In this document: positions 1 to 6,106 of the stretch, piece by piece
Position numbering within the stretch: the first letter of the stretch is position 1
How the letters are laid out: the number at the start of each line of letters is the position of its first letter
Source: Phoenicibacter congonensis
GTDB taxonomy: Bacteria > Actinomycetota > Coriobacteriia > Coriobacteriales > Eggerthellaceae
Direction: 5' to 3'
DNA: 6,106 nt
Assembly (NCBI GenBank): GCA_030530045.1
Contig: JAUMVS010000091.1
Span: 1 to 6,106, forward strand
The notes under the pieces: model-generated
What the model saw: the letters and a program-made list of their open reading frames with translations, nothing else
Databases searched by the model: none
What the model was told of the DNA's origin: nothing
Position numbers and translations under genes: made by a program

Positions 1-1124
1 TCAACAATCATGCCTGCATGCCGATCCTTGTAGACTTTGCGCGCTAGAAGAATTGCAACGAAAAGCGCTGATGTGCAAAGAATTGCATACATCACATAAA
101 CCACGCCGCTTGTGAGCATTCCGCCGAGATAGGAGTAAACAATTGTTGCTGGCAACTGGCCAATTCCAGTTGCGATAAAGAAACCCCAGTAACCCATGCC
201 AGTGAGGCCTGCAGCGTAGCTGACAAAGTCAAACGACACAAAAGGTAGCAGACGGCAAATCAAAATAGCGTTGCGACCATATCTCTCAAAGAACTTATCA
301 ATTGAAGCGAGCATGCCTTTGCTCATGAAGTTCATAACGGCATCGCGACCAAGGAAACGCGCAATGTAGAAGCAAATTGTCGCCGCAAGCATCGCACTTG
401 ACCACGAAAGCAGAGCACCCCACGCCCAACCAAACACGGCAGCGTTTGCAAACGTAATGAGAAATGCAGGAATTGGAGCAGCCAAACTTTGAAAAATCAT
501 CAACAAGCAAGAAACTGCAACTGCCCAAGGTCCAAAGCTTCGAATGTATTCCGTCAAACCATTGAAGTCGCCAGAAGCGTACGTTGCTAGCTTTGTGAGC
601 TCTGCGCGAATAGAGGGTACGCAAGAACAAACAATAATGATTCCAAATAGAACAACGATGGTTGCGATTCTGACCGTGGAAGCATACTTTACGCGCTTCT
701 CTTCATCAGCATCTTCAAATTCAGGCGCAGGTGCAGGAACTATCAAATCCCAAGCACAAACTGCAACGAGACCGATGCCAGCAACAGAAAAAAGAACCTG
801 AGTTACAAGTTGAGCTGTGGAATCTGAGAAATAAAAAACGCCTTGAAGTGCTTGCGCAGGGCGCATAAAGAGTTCTGGCGTTGGGCCCATCCATGCAAAC
901 GCACAAGAAACGAGAACCATAGCAGCAAAGCACGTGCCCTTCCAGCCAATTCCTCGTTCGTTTCTGCGCATCGCTAGCGCAAAAACTAGAGCTAGCATAA
1001 TCCAAATTGGAAAGAAAAGAACTCCAGCCTTGTTATTTGCCGTTGAGTAAAGGGCATAGCTCGAAGCAAGGGCTCCAAGAAGCCCTACTTCGAGAAATGA
1101 AACGTATTTTATGGCTTGTTGCAC
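1..1124 (-). CDS. TVP38/TMEM64-family (VTT domain) membrane protein, 3' end outside the window
   Basis: A polytopic inner-membrane protein; 374 codons are visible and the frame is still open at the left edge (the next codon starts GA, so it is not a stop). From about residue 197 the sequence has the hallmarks of the VTT/SNARE-associated domain (PF09335): an FGWAWGALLS segment, then FYIARFLGRD, then RLLPFVSFDFVSYAAGLTG with the conserved Arg at 291 and the Gly-rich turn, then GQLPATIVYSYLGG. Family members are implicated in lipid scrambling or flipping and membrane homeostasis; the exact substrate here is unknown. The first ~130 residues are unusual: four hydrophobic segments (about 7-24, 32-51, 60-77, 106-131), then a Pro/acidic linker (PAPAPEFEDADEE, 130s-140s) and a fifth helix (151-170) that would be the usual one before the VTT domain. 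The start chosen is GTG at 1124: it is the only common start between an in-frame stop (1134-1136) and the ATG at 998, and it keeps the first helix. It lacks a strong Shine-Dalgarno sequence. It lies 16 bp after the upstream gene's stop, so translational coupling is likely. Confidence 0.85.
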   Translation of the reverse strand, partial: MQQAIKYVSFLEVGLLGALASSYALYSTANNKAGVLFFPIWIMLALVFALAMRRNERGIGWKGTCFAAMVLVSCAFAWMGPTPELFMRPAQALQGVFYFSDSTAQLVTQVLFSVAGIGLVAVCAWDLIVPAPAPEFEDADEEKRVKYASTVRIATIVVLFGIIIVCSCVPSIRAELTKLATYASGDFNGLTEYIRSFGPWAVAVSCLLMIFQSLAAPIPAFLITFANAAVFGWAWGALLSWSSAMLAATICFYIARFLGRDAVMNFMSKGMLASIDKFFERYGRNAILICRLLPFVSFDFVSYAAGLTGMGYWGFFIATGIGQLPATIVYSYLGGMLTSGVVYVMYAILCTSALFVAILLARKVYKDRHAGMIV

Positions 1125-1140
1125 TAGAAAATCTTACAGT

Positions 1141-2097
1141 TTACTTAGCGGCTGCATCTCGAATATTTACGAAAGTTTCATCGGTGATTACTGCAGTGCC
1201 TCCGAAAGCAAAGCCGTAAGAAATCTCATCAGAACGCGATTCGATTTCCGAATAGACGGGCTGGTTATAGTTTTCTTCCAATGCAACCAAGAACATTACA
1301 CTATCAGAAGCCCCAAGGATATGAGACGAGCCAAGCGCATCATAGTAATCGCGCCCAGTGCTAAAACCTGCTCCATCGAGCTTGAGACCATTATCAAGAG
1401 CAAACTTTACAAACTCAATGTTTGTTGCATAGGCATCATCGCCGGCGAGTCTGCTCACTGAAACACCTGCATCTTCTAGGTTGCTGGCAAGCTGCTGGGA
1501 AACGGCGTAAACTCCACCTAGCACACGTGCGTTTTTATGAGCGACAGCCTTCTGCACGAGCTCACTGTTGTCGCTATTTGGATTAGCAAGCAAAATGAAT
1601 GACTTCTTCGAAGCTGCATAACTTCCAGCTCCAAGCGCATCATGATAACTTGCGCCAGTGGCAATGAGAACCTCACCCTCGTTCCAGCCGTCACCAATCG
1701 AATCGCCATATTCATAAACTGCTTTGTTTGTGTCATAACCATCATCGCCATAAATGCGAGTGCAGCTAGCATCGCTATCATAGGCATTAAGCTGCGCTTC
1801 AATTCCTTCAGAAATTGCAAATTTGCCGCCCAAAATGACAACATCAATTGGATTTTTGCCATTGTCAGAAATTAAGTTAATGGACCTTACCGCCGCATCA
1901 TTCATTGATGAACTCGTGCCATTTACTAGAACTATCGGATAATCAAGCAAACCAGACAAAGCTGCAGCACTGAGGGAGTCAATGTAGTGACCTGTGCAGC
2001 AAATGATGACACCCTTCGGCGCTCCGTTAAGGTCGACATCTTTCTTTAAAGTTTGATAATTCGTTTCGTAGCAGTCTAATCCTGCCAAGCGAGTCAG
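1141..2097 (-). repeat. CWB2 anchor block, copy A (direct repeat of 4362-5318)
   Basis: This encodes residues 743-1060 of the 1060-residue protein: three CWB2 modules of about 102-111 residues. It aligns without any gap to the C-terminal 318 residues of the neighbouring gene (about 212 identities by hand count, 67%). Nucleotide similarity is also plain; for example, the stretches around 1605-1680 and 4822-4897 differ at only roughly one base in five. The two copies lie in the same orientation with 3221 bp between equivalent positions. Confidence 0.9.
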
Positions 2098-4323
2098 ACC
2101 CCAATTTGCATAAAGAGTCATATTCTCTTTAACTACATCATTTTCAAAATCCCATTTGTTAGTGAATTTTTTATCGGTGTACCAGCCAAGCAGCGGTGTG
2201 CCATCGGTTTCAAGCTGTGGCTCTTGAAGCTTTGTGCCGTTCTCGATGATTTGATAACTTGGTGCTTGTGCATGAGTTGCACCTGTTTCATATTGCACGA
2301 CAGAATTCTTAATAACGTTTAGCTGTACGACACCTTCATAGGACTTTGAGGAATACTCAATTCCCTGCGTTGGATCAGCCGGAATGATGTCCCACTCATT
2401 AATACCAGGCGAGTCAGCAGAATCATCGTCGCTAATTGAAATCATCGAGGAAGCTTTCAACTTGTAGATGTTAGAAGCTTCGCCATCTTGCCCGCTTGTG
2501 ACATCGAGCGTCCAATACTCCGTTGAGCCATCACCAACAATGAGATCAGAAATGTCGAGAGATGTTACGCCGTCGCGGTTTGTCAAATTCGTAAAGTAAA
2601 CGTTGTCGGTGTAATGAGTTTCGTTGTCAGGGTCAGGAATGAGTTTGAGAGAAATGCCCTCAACTGGCTGACCTGCGCCGTCAACAGCCTTGACCTTTAG
2701 AATCGAACGGTTAACTGGGCTTTTGACGGTGACGGTAACAAGGCCAGAATACGCCTCACCATCAACGGCATCTACGAAGGTGTTCCCTGTGGAGTCTTGG
2801 CTGAGTTTAACATCAACCATCTTAATCACATGCGAGCTCGAATAGGAATAAGAATCGAGACGGTAGTCACCAAGGAACACATCGTTGGTGCACGTCCAGG
2901 ATGTTTCGCCATAGGCATCGGTTGCAGGAAGTGCAATGTTGTTTTCCTCTTTGTCTCCAGGATATCTGAGCACTAGCTGAGTGCCACGAACAGCATTACC
3001 CTCCTCGTCGACAACCTTAACATTTAGAACTCTGTTCACCGCGGGTGCATCAGTTGTGTACTCAATAACAACTGGTTTATCAGAAAGCGTTTTCGTTGTG
3101 AACTTTACAGTGTCATCAACCTGCGTAAACGTGTCGAGTTGCGAGAGCGATCCATCGCTATTCAACTCATAAACTGCCTTTACAGTTTTGCCAGAATCAA
3201 TCGTTTGAGTAATCTTAAAATCCATTCCTGCGACTTTGAAAGTTTCACTGCGAGCAGTATTCATGGCCTTAATGGAATAGACGGTGTAGTCACTACCCGT
3301 AAGCGAAGCTATTTCTTGATTGAGCGTTTGCGTGTGAAGTGTTGGGTAACGACCCGATTGCTCATCAGTAAAGTCCATGCCTTCAACGACAGTGTTGCCG
3401 TCATCAGTCTTGATTGAATCCCAAGTGCTTCCAATTTCAGACTGTCCAATCACATTGAAATAGGTAACCTGCTGGCAGCAACGATGGTCATAGGTCGAAG
3501 CAACTGGCCAGTAGTCGCTGTATTGCGAAGGGTATTCACTTTTATCCTTGTAAACAATTGGGGATGGTTCAACGCCAAGGGTTACTCCCGATGGGCTTTT
3601 ATAAATGACCATGTAGTCAACATCTTCAAGCAAGGAAGCAGAAATTGTGGTCATTCCAGAGCCAGTAAAGACACTTCCTTGGACAGTCTCCAGCGTGCTG
3701 ACAAACTCAACTGTTTGATTAGCGAGAGCAATGTCGGAACCTTGACGCTTTAGATACCACCTAAAAGTGTGTCTTCTTGCGTCATCAGCATTATCAAGTT
3801 CAGTGGTTCTTTTGCTGAGCGTCACTTGTGTAACTTCTGGATAGCTCCAAACCGTTGGCGACTCAAGCGAGTCTTTCGTTAAAGATTTAGTGCTGACAAG
3901 CTTGCCGTCGCGCACCCAAACATAGGTCTTCCCTTCCCAAGTTTTATCAATTGGGAATAAAATGTAGTTGTGGTTCTTCAACAAAGAGACGCTAATTTTC
4001 CCGTCTGCTGAATAGACCGCAGCCTCATTTGTTTGAGTTGTTGCGTTCCAAATCTGGAACTTTACGCCGTCAACAGCGTTTCCGCTTGCATCAAGAACGG
4101 GCAGGGTAAAATCGACCCTTTCTGTTTCGAACAGGTTCTTTTCCTTGACATGTTCGCCATCGCTTTCAACCCATGAAAGCGAAGCGGTGGCATCGTCACC
4201 TTCAATTTCCCCTTCTTCTGCGAAAGCAACTTGCAGGTTAAAAAGACCAAGAAACAAACAAGCCACTATCGCAAAAATAGAAATGGGAGACCAGACTCCC
4301 AGCTTTTTTACAAAATCGGTCAT
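1141..4323 (-). CDS. Secreted multi-domain surface protein with Ig-like modules, InlB-type repeat and triple CWB2 wall anchor
   Basis: A complete protein of 1060 residues, predicted to be exported and held on the cell wall. Residues 1-35 form a signal peptide (Lys6-Lys7, hydrophobic core, AFA before Glu36). Residues 36 to about 675 are an all-beta-looking ectodomain. It has recurring modules with the pattern (L)xVxDxxGxxVxGxxxxL at about 70-92, 429-450 and 537-558, typical of prealbumin-like/CnaB or carboxypeptidase-regulatory-like folds. The stretch from about 175 to 425 matches no family I can name and carries a Cys-Cys pair at 282-283. Residues ~675-741 resemble an InlB B-repeat (PF09479; GWYTDKKFTN, then LYANW), though its first strand is degenerate. 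Residues 743-1060 are three CWB2 modules (PF04122), with signature arginines near 745, 856 and 958 (RLAGLDCYETN, RIYGDDGYDTN, RLAGDDAYATN) and LGG motifs. In Clostridioides difficile, triplicate CWB2 modules bind an anionic wall polymer non-covalently; the ligand here is unknown. There is no LPXTG motif. The ATG has a good ribosome binding site. Probable role: adhesin or surface-display protein; its partner cannot be read from the sequence. Confidence 0.93.
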   Translation of the reverse strand: MTDFVKKLGVWSPISIFAIVACLFLGLFNLQVAFAEEGEIEGDDATASLSWVESDGEHVKEKNLFETERVDFTLPVLDASGNAVDGVKFQIWNATTQTNEAAVYSADGKISVSLLKNHNYILFPIDKTWEGKTYVWVRDGKLVSTKSLTKDSLESPTVWSYPEVTQVTLSKRTTELDNADDARRHTFRWYLKRQGSDIALANQTVEFVSTLETVQGSVFTGSGMTTISASLLEDVDYMVIYKSPSGVTLGVEPSPIVYKDKSEYPSQYSDYWPVASTYDHRCCQQVTYFNVIGQSEIGSTWDSIKTDDGNTVVEGMDFTDEQSGRYPTLHTQTLNQEIASLTGSDYTVYSIKAMNTARSETFKVAGMDFKITQTIDSGKTVKAVYELNSDGSLSQLDTFTQVDDTVKFTTKTLSDKPVVIEYTTDAPAVNRVLNVKVVDEEGNAVRGTQLVLRYPGDKEENNIALPATDAYGETSWTCTNDVFLGDYRLDSYSYSSSHVIKMVDVKLSQDSTGNTFVDAVDGEAYSGLVTVTVKSPVNRSILKVKAVDGAGQPVEGISLKLIPDPDNETHYTDNVYFTNLTNRDGVTSLDISDLIVGDGSTEYWTLDVTSGQDGEASNIYKLKASSMISISDDDSADSPGINEWDIIPADPTQGIEYSSKSYEGVVQLNVIKNSVVQYETGATHAQAPSYQIIENGTKLQEPQLETDGTPLLGWYTDKKFTNKWDFENDVVKENMTLYANWGLTRLAGLDCYETNYQTLKKDVDLNGAPKGVIICCTGHYIDSLSAAALSGLLDYPIVLVNGTSSSMNDAAVRSINLISDNGKNPIDVVILGGKFAISEGIEAQLNAYDSDASCTRIYGDDGYDTNKAVYEYGDSIGDGWNEGEVLIATGASYHDALGAGSYAASKKSFILLANPNSDNSELVQKAVAHKNARVLGGVYAVSQQLASNLEDAGVSVSRLAGDDAYATNIEFVKFALDNGLKLDGAGFSTGRDYYDALGSSHILGASDSVMFLVALEENYNQPVYSEIESRSDEISYGFAFGGTAVITDETFVNIRDAAAK
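2302..3039 (-). repeat. Two tandem Ig-like/prealbumin-like modules inside the 1060-residue protein
   Basis: Residues 429-536 and 537 to about 674 start with matching segments: VNRVLNVKVVDEEGNAVRG and VNRSILKVKAVDGAGQPVEG, each followed by a hydrophobic strand (LVLRYP, LKLIPD), a mid-module 'DAYGETSW' or 'NRDGVTSL' turn, and a late segment with EAYSGLVTVTV or KSYEGVVQLNV. The offset between the two starts is 108 residues; the second copy is longer, with an acidic insertion (SDDDSAD). A third, more distant match lies near the N-terminus (LPVLDASGNAVDGVKF, about 74-89). Such modules usually act as stalk or spacer domains. Lys is present in the first strand, but I cannot identify the partner Asn and acidic residue of a CnaB isopeptide bond, so autocatalytic crosslinking is unproven. 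Confidence 0.7.
4219..4323 (-). other. Signal peptide of the 1060-residue surface protein
   Basis: Residues 1-35: a short basic n-region (Lys6, Lys7), a long hydrophobic core from about Ile14 to Leu30, and a signal peptidase I-like site AFA with Glu-Glu following, after which the chain becomes strongly acidic. This indicates Sec-dependent export. Residues 19-22 (IVAC) loosely fit a lipobox, but the cysteine sits in the middle of the hydrophobic core rather than at its end, so a lipoprotein is less likely. Confidence 0.8.
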
Positions 4324-4329
4324 TCTAGT

Positions 4330-4338
4330 CTCCCTTCC
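4330..4338 (-). promoter_or_regulatory. Ribosome binding site of the 1060-residue surface protein
   Basis: On the coding strand GGAAGGGAG lies six bases upstream of the ATG at 4323, a strong purine-rich Shine-Dalgarno match that fixes the start. It occupies part of the 38-bp gap between the two surface-protein genes; no clear promoter is visible in that gap. Confidence 0.85.
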
Positions 4339-4361
4339 AAAAGAACTAAATCGTTATGAAT

Positions 4362-5318
4362 TTATTCAGTTCTAGATTTAATAATTTCGTCTTTCGTGAC
4401 GTCGGTTACAACTGCGGTGCCACCAAAGATTACGCCCTGCTCCAGAGCCTCATTGGAGTTCTTCAGAATGTCATAAACGTTCTGGTTATAGGACTCTTCG
4501 AGAGCGACAAGGAACATTACACTGTTGGCCTTGCCCAAAATGTGTGATGAGCCAAGAGCGTCATAATAATCGCGACCAGTGCTAAAGCCTGCATAGTCGA
4601 GCTTCATTCCGCTCTTGAGTGCTTGATTTACAAATGCAATGTTGGTTGCATATGCATCATCGCCTGCAAGACGGCTAGTTGTTATGCCAGCTGAATTGAG
4701 CTGAGCTTCAAGCTCCTCAGATACTGCATATTTGCCGCCTAGAATCAAAGCATTTCCATGGTTTCCAGCTTTGGTAACGAGATCGGAGTTGTCACCACTT
4801 GGGTTAGCGAGCAGGATAAATGACTTCTTAGAAGCTGCATAGCTGCCGGCTCCAAGTGCGTCATGGAAACTACCGCCAGTAGCTACAAGAACCTCGCTTG
4901 AATTCCAGCCACCGTTTACTTTTGCTCCATATTCATAAACCGCTTTGTTGGTGTCGTAACCATCGTCGCCATAAACTCTCTCGCAAGCACCATCGGTGTC
5001 GAATGCAGAAAGCTGAGCTTCAATGCTTTCTGTGATTGCAAACTTGCCACCAAGAATAACGACATTAATCTTGTTTGCACCATCATTGGTGAGTAAGTTG
5101 ATTGCCTCTTGTGATTTTTCATTCATGCTGCTTGATGTGCCATTTACAAGAAGAATTGGGTAATCAAGCAAACCAGCCAAAGCTGCTCCACTTAAAGAGT
5201 CAATGTAGTGGTCGGTATTGCAAACAATTACACCGTTAGGAGCCCCATTGTTAGCAACATCCTGGCGAAGTGTTTCAACATTGGTGCCATAGCAATCGTC
5301 GCCCCAAAGTCTTGTGAC
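4362..5318 (-). repeat. CWB2 anchor block, copy B (direct repeat of 1141-2097)
   Basis: C-terminal 318 residues of the upstream surface protein, with three CWB2 modules beginning VTRLWGDDCYGTN, RVYGDDGYDTN and RLAGDDAYATN. It has the same length as copy A; the strongest identity is in module 2 (YDTNKAVYEYG, AASKKSFILLANP) and module 3 (GFSTGRDYYDALGSSHILG). The last ~30 residues are the most diverged part, and the two proteins end in different tails (SRTE here, DAAAK in copy A). Confidence 0.9.
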
Positions 5319-6106
5319 GTTATACTGCTTAGCCTCTATCCACTTGGCGTAGAGTTTTACATCCATCGTTACTTCTTCGGTGAAGTCATACTCATTCGTG
5401 AGGCCTTCGTCAGTAAACCATCCAGCGAATTTAAACCCAGCCTTAGTTGGGTTATCAGGCTTTGTAGCTTTGCTTCCGTCTACAACTGTTTGAGATGGAA
5501 CATCAGAACCACCATTTGAATTGAATGTGACGGTGTACTCATAAGGCTCATCAAGAGAGTAAACCCAAGAAATAACATCGCCCTCTTGAAGTGTGTAGCC
5601 ACCAGCAGAAACGCTTGCCATCTCGCCATTAATCAAGAAATGCCAATAGGCCCAACGGTTTCCAACCTTCTGAGTTCCGAGCGTGTTTGTGCTGTCGAAA
5701 GGAGAAGTGATGTTGTTTAGATACCAATCAGTTCCGTATGTTGAAGAGCTGTACGTGAGTCCCTTTTCTTTGAAAGCTTTCTCTGAAAGGTCAGAAGCTT
5801 TGCTGCCTTCTGCCATCTTGAATTCAGTCTCTTCAATCCAAGATTCTGCTTTGCCATCTTTGTCCTGGCCAGTTACCACAAATTTGATCGACTGACCTTG
5901 CTCAACTAATTGAGTCTTATGATAGGTAGTTCCTTTGTAGGTTCCATCAGCATGGAAATTACCATGATCGGTCAGCTGTGCCTCGTCAGTTACCAAAAGG
6001 GTAAGAACGCCATTTTCGCCAGCATTGGTCATGAACGAACGAACATCAAGAGACGTAACAGTTGTTGGAAGATTAACCTCAGTTAGCAGGGTTCCATCGA
6101 AGGATT
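4362..6106 (-). CDS. Surface protein with possible LRR remnant, DUF4430-like domain, InlB B-repeat and triple CWB2 anchor; 5' end outside the window
   Basis: The 3' 580 codons of a larger gene. The frame is open through the right edge, so the ATG at 6032 is internal and not a credible start; the signal peptide must lie outside. Numbering residues from the first complete codon (6104): 1-24 carry LLTEVNLPTTVTSLDVRSF, which resembles a BspA-type leucine-rich repeat (LRR_5). About 93-186 resemble DUF4430 (PF14478): EFKMAEGSKASDL, then NRWAYWHFLINGE, then LQEGDVISWVYS. About 190-255 are a canonical InlB B-repeat (PF09479): YTVTFNSNGG, GWFTDEGLTNEYDF, KLYAKW. A short spacer then leads to three CWB2 modules (263-580) with signature arginines near 265, 376 and 478. 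CWB2 modules give non-covalent wall anchoring in other Gram-positives. The upstream part probably displays the binding region. It is followed after 38 bp by the second CWB2 gene on the same strand, so co-transcription is likely. The exact role is unknown; an adhesin or host/matrix-binding protein is plausible. Confidence 0.92.
   Translation of the reverse strand, partial: SFDGTLLTEVNLPTTVTSLDVRSFMTNAGENGVLTLLVTDEAQLTDHGNFHADGTYKGTTYHKTQLVEQGQSIKFVVTGQDKDGKAESWIEETEFKMAEGSKASDLSEKAFKEKGLTYSSSTYGTDWYLNNITSPFDSTNTLGTQKVGNRWAYWHFLINGEMASVSAGGYTLQEGDVISWVYSLDEPYEYTVTFNSNGGSDVPSQTVVDGSKATKPDNPTKAGFKFAGWFTDEGLTNEYDFTEEVTMDVKLYAKWIEAKQYNVTRLWGDDCYGTNVETLRQDVANNGAPNGVIVCNTDHYIDSLSGAALAGLLDYPILLVNGTSSSMNEKSQEAINLLTNDGANKINVVILGGKFAITESIEAQLSAFDTDGACERVYGDDGYDTNKAVYEYGAKVNGGWNSSEVLVATGGSFHDALGAGSYAASKKSFILLANPSGDNSDLVTKAGNHGNALILGGKYAVSEELEAQLNSAGITTSRLAGDDAYATNIAFVNQALKSGMKLDYAGFSTGRDYYDALGSSHILGKANSVMFLVALEESYNQNVYDILKNSNEALEQGVIFGGTAVVTDVTKDEIIKSRTE
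5340..5537 (-). other. InlB B-repeat (Flg_new type) in the partial surface protein
   Basis: In-window residues 190-255, with the full pattern of the family: YTVTFNSNGG first strand, PSQTVVDGSK, P..PTKAGFKFAGWFTD, EYDF, then LYAKW. It sits between the DUF4430-like domain and the CWB2 anchor and likely acts as a rigid beta-grasp spacer. Confidence 0.88.
5548..5830 (-). other. DUF4430-like domain within the partial surface protein
   Basis: In-window residues ~93-186. Visible marks are the hydrophobic/Gly segment before a SDLSEKAFKEKG helix, a WYLNNI strand, the aromatic core NRWAYWHFLING, and the closing LQEGDVISWVYS strand. This order (W..F.vNG, then GDxIxWxY) is typical of DUF4430/transcobalamin-C-terminal-like beta-grasp domains, often found in secreted surface proteins of Firmicutes and Coriobacteriia. 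No ligand residues can be assigned. Confidence 0.7.

Noticed and set aside
1..3. TGA on the minus strand at the very left edge as the VTT gene stop
   Set aside because: It is out of frame; the VTT codons fall at 3-5, 6-8 and so on, and the next codon begins GA, so the gene continues beyond the window.
298..1005. Open frames on both strands of 62-116 codons within the VTT gene region
   Set aside because: They overlap a continuous minus-strand frame (codons at positions divisible by 3) that encodes a recognisable VTT protein; the others show no domain or start signals.
1111..1461. Plus-strand 116-codon open frame opposite the end of the surface protein
   Set aside because: It lies antisense to well-conserved CWB2 coding sequence and reads as a shadow; no family match or ribosome binding site is apparent.
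4258..4269. Lipobox-like IVAC at residues 19-22 of the complete surface protein
   Set aside because: The cysteine is inside the hydrophobic core, which continues to about residue 30, and a good AFA signal peptidase I site follows; non-covalent CWB2 anchoring makes a lipid anchor unnecessary.
4324..4361. Promoter for the complete surface gene in the 38-bp gap
   Set aside because: No -35/-10 pair with sensible spacing is visible; AT-rich stretches alone are not enough, and read-through from the upstream gene explains expression.
4342..4380. Short inverted repeats between and into the end of the two surface genes (AGAACT/AGTTCT; TGAAT-tt-ATTCA straddling the stop)
   Set aside because: The arms are 5-6 bp, AT-rich, not concentric, with either a 2-base or a 20-base loop and no T-run, so neither makes a convincing terminator; an operator cannot be shown.
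6030..6032. ATG at 6032 as the start of the upstream surface gene
   Set aside because: The frame stays open to the window edge with LRR-like sequence, there is no signal peptide after the ATG, and no ribosome binding site precedes it.

Overview
The window looks like part of a surface-protein locus from a low- to mid-GC Gram-positive actinobacterium, most likely class Coriobacteriia (an Atopobium/Lancefieldella-like member of Atopobiaceae). That placement is an inference: the genes encode secreted proteins ending in triplicate cell-wall-binding repeats of the RLAGDDAYATN type, joined to InlB-type, DUF4430-type and Ig-like domains, and base composition is by eye in the mid-40s % GC. No rRNA or housekeeping gene is present to confirm it.

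Everything is read from the minus strand, so transcription runs right to left. At the right edge (4362-6106) is the 3' part of a large surface-protein gene: the end of what may be a leucine-rich-repeat region, a DUF4430-like domain, an InlB B-repeat and three CWB2 modules. After a 38-bp gap with a good ribosome binding site comes a complete 1060-residue secreted protein (1141-4323): signal peptide, a long run of Ig-like/prealbumin-like beta modules, a degenerate InlB B-repeat and another three CWB2 modules. Only 16 bp further on, a third gene (1-1124, its 3' end beyond the left edge) encodes a polytopic TVP38/TMEM64 (VTT/DedA superfamily) membrane protein with an unusual N-terminal extension of about four predicted membrane helices. 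There is no gene-free stretch longer than 38 bp, and I saw no RNA gene, CRISPR array, insertion sequence or convincing terminator.

The two surface proteins share a C-terminal anchor of exactly the same length (318 residues, about 67% identical by my hand count) but have unrelated N-terminal portions. This is a modular arrangement in which a common wall-anchor displays different ectodomains. It also places two directly repeated DNA blocks of about 957 bp 3.2 kb apart, in which recombination could exchange or delete ectodomains. The tight same-strand packing suggests one transcript for both surface proteins and the membrane protein. A link between the VTT protein and surface display is only suggested by this context. 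I found no clear evidence for a wholly new system. The best leads are the conserved cysteines in the first CWB2 module, the unassigned ectodomain of the 1060-residue protein, and the N-terminal extension of the VTT protein.
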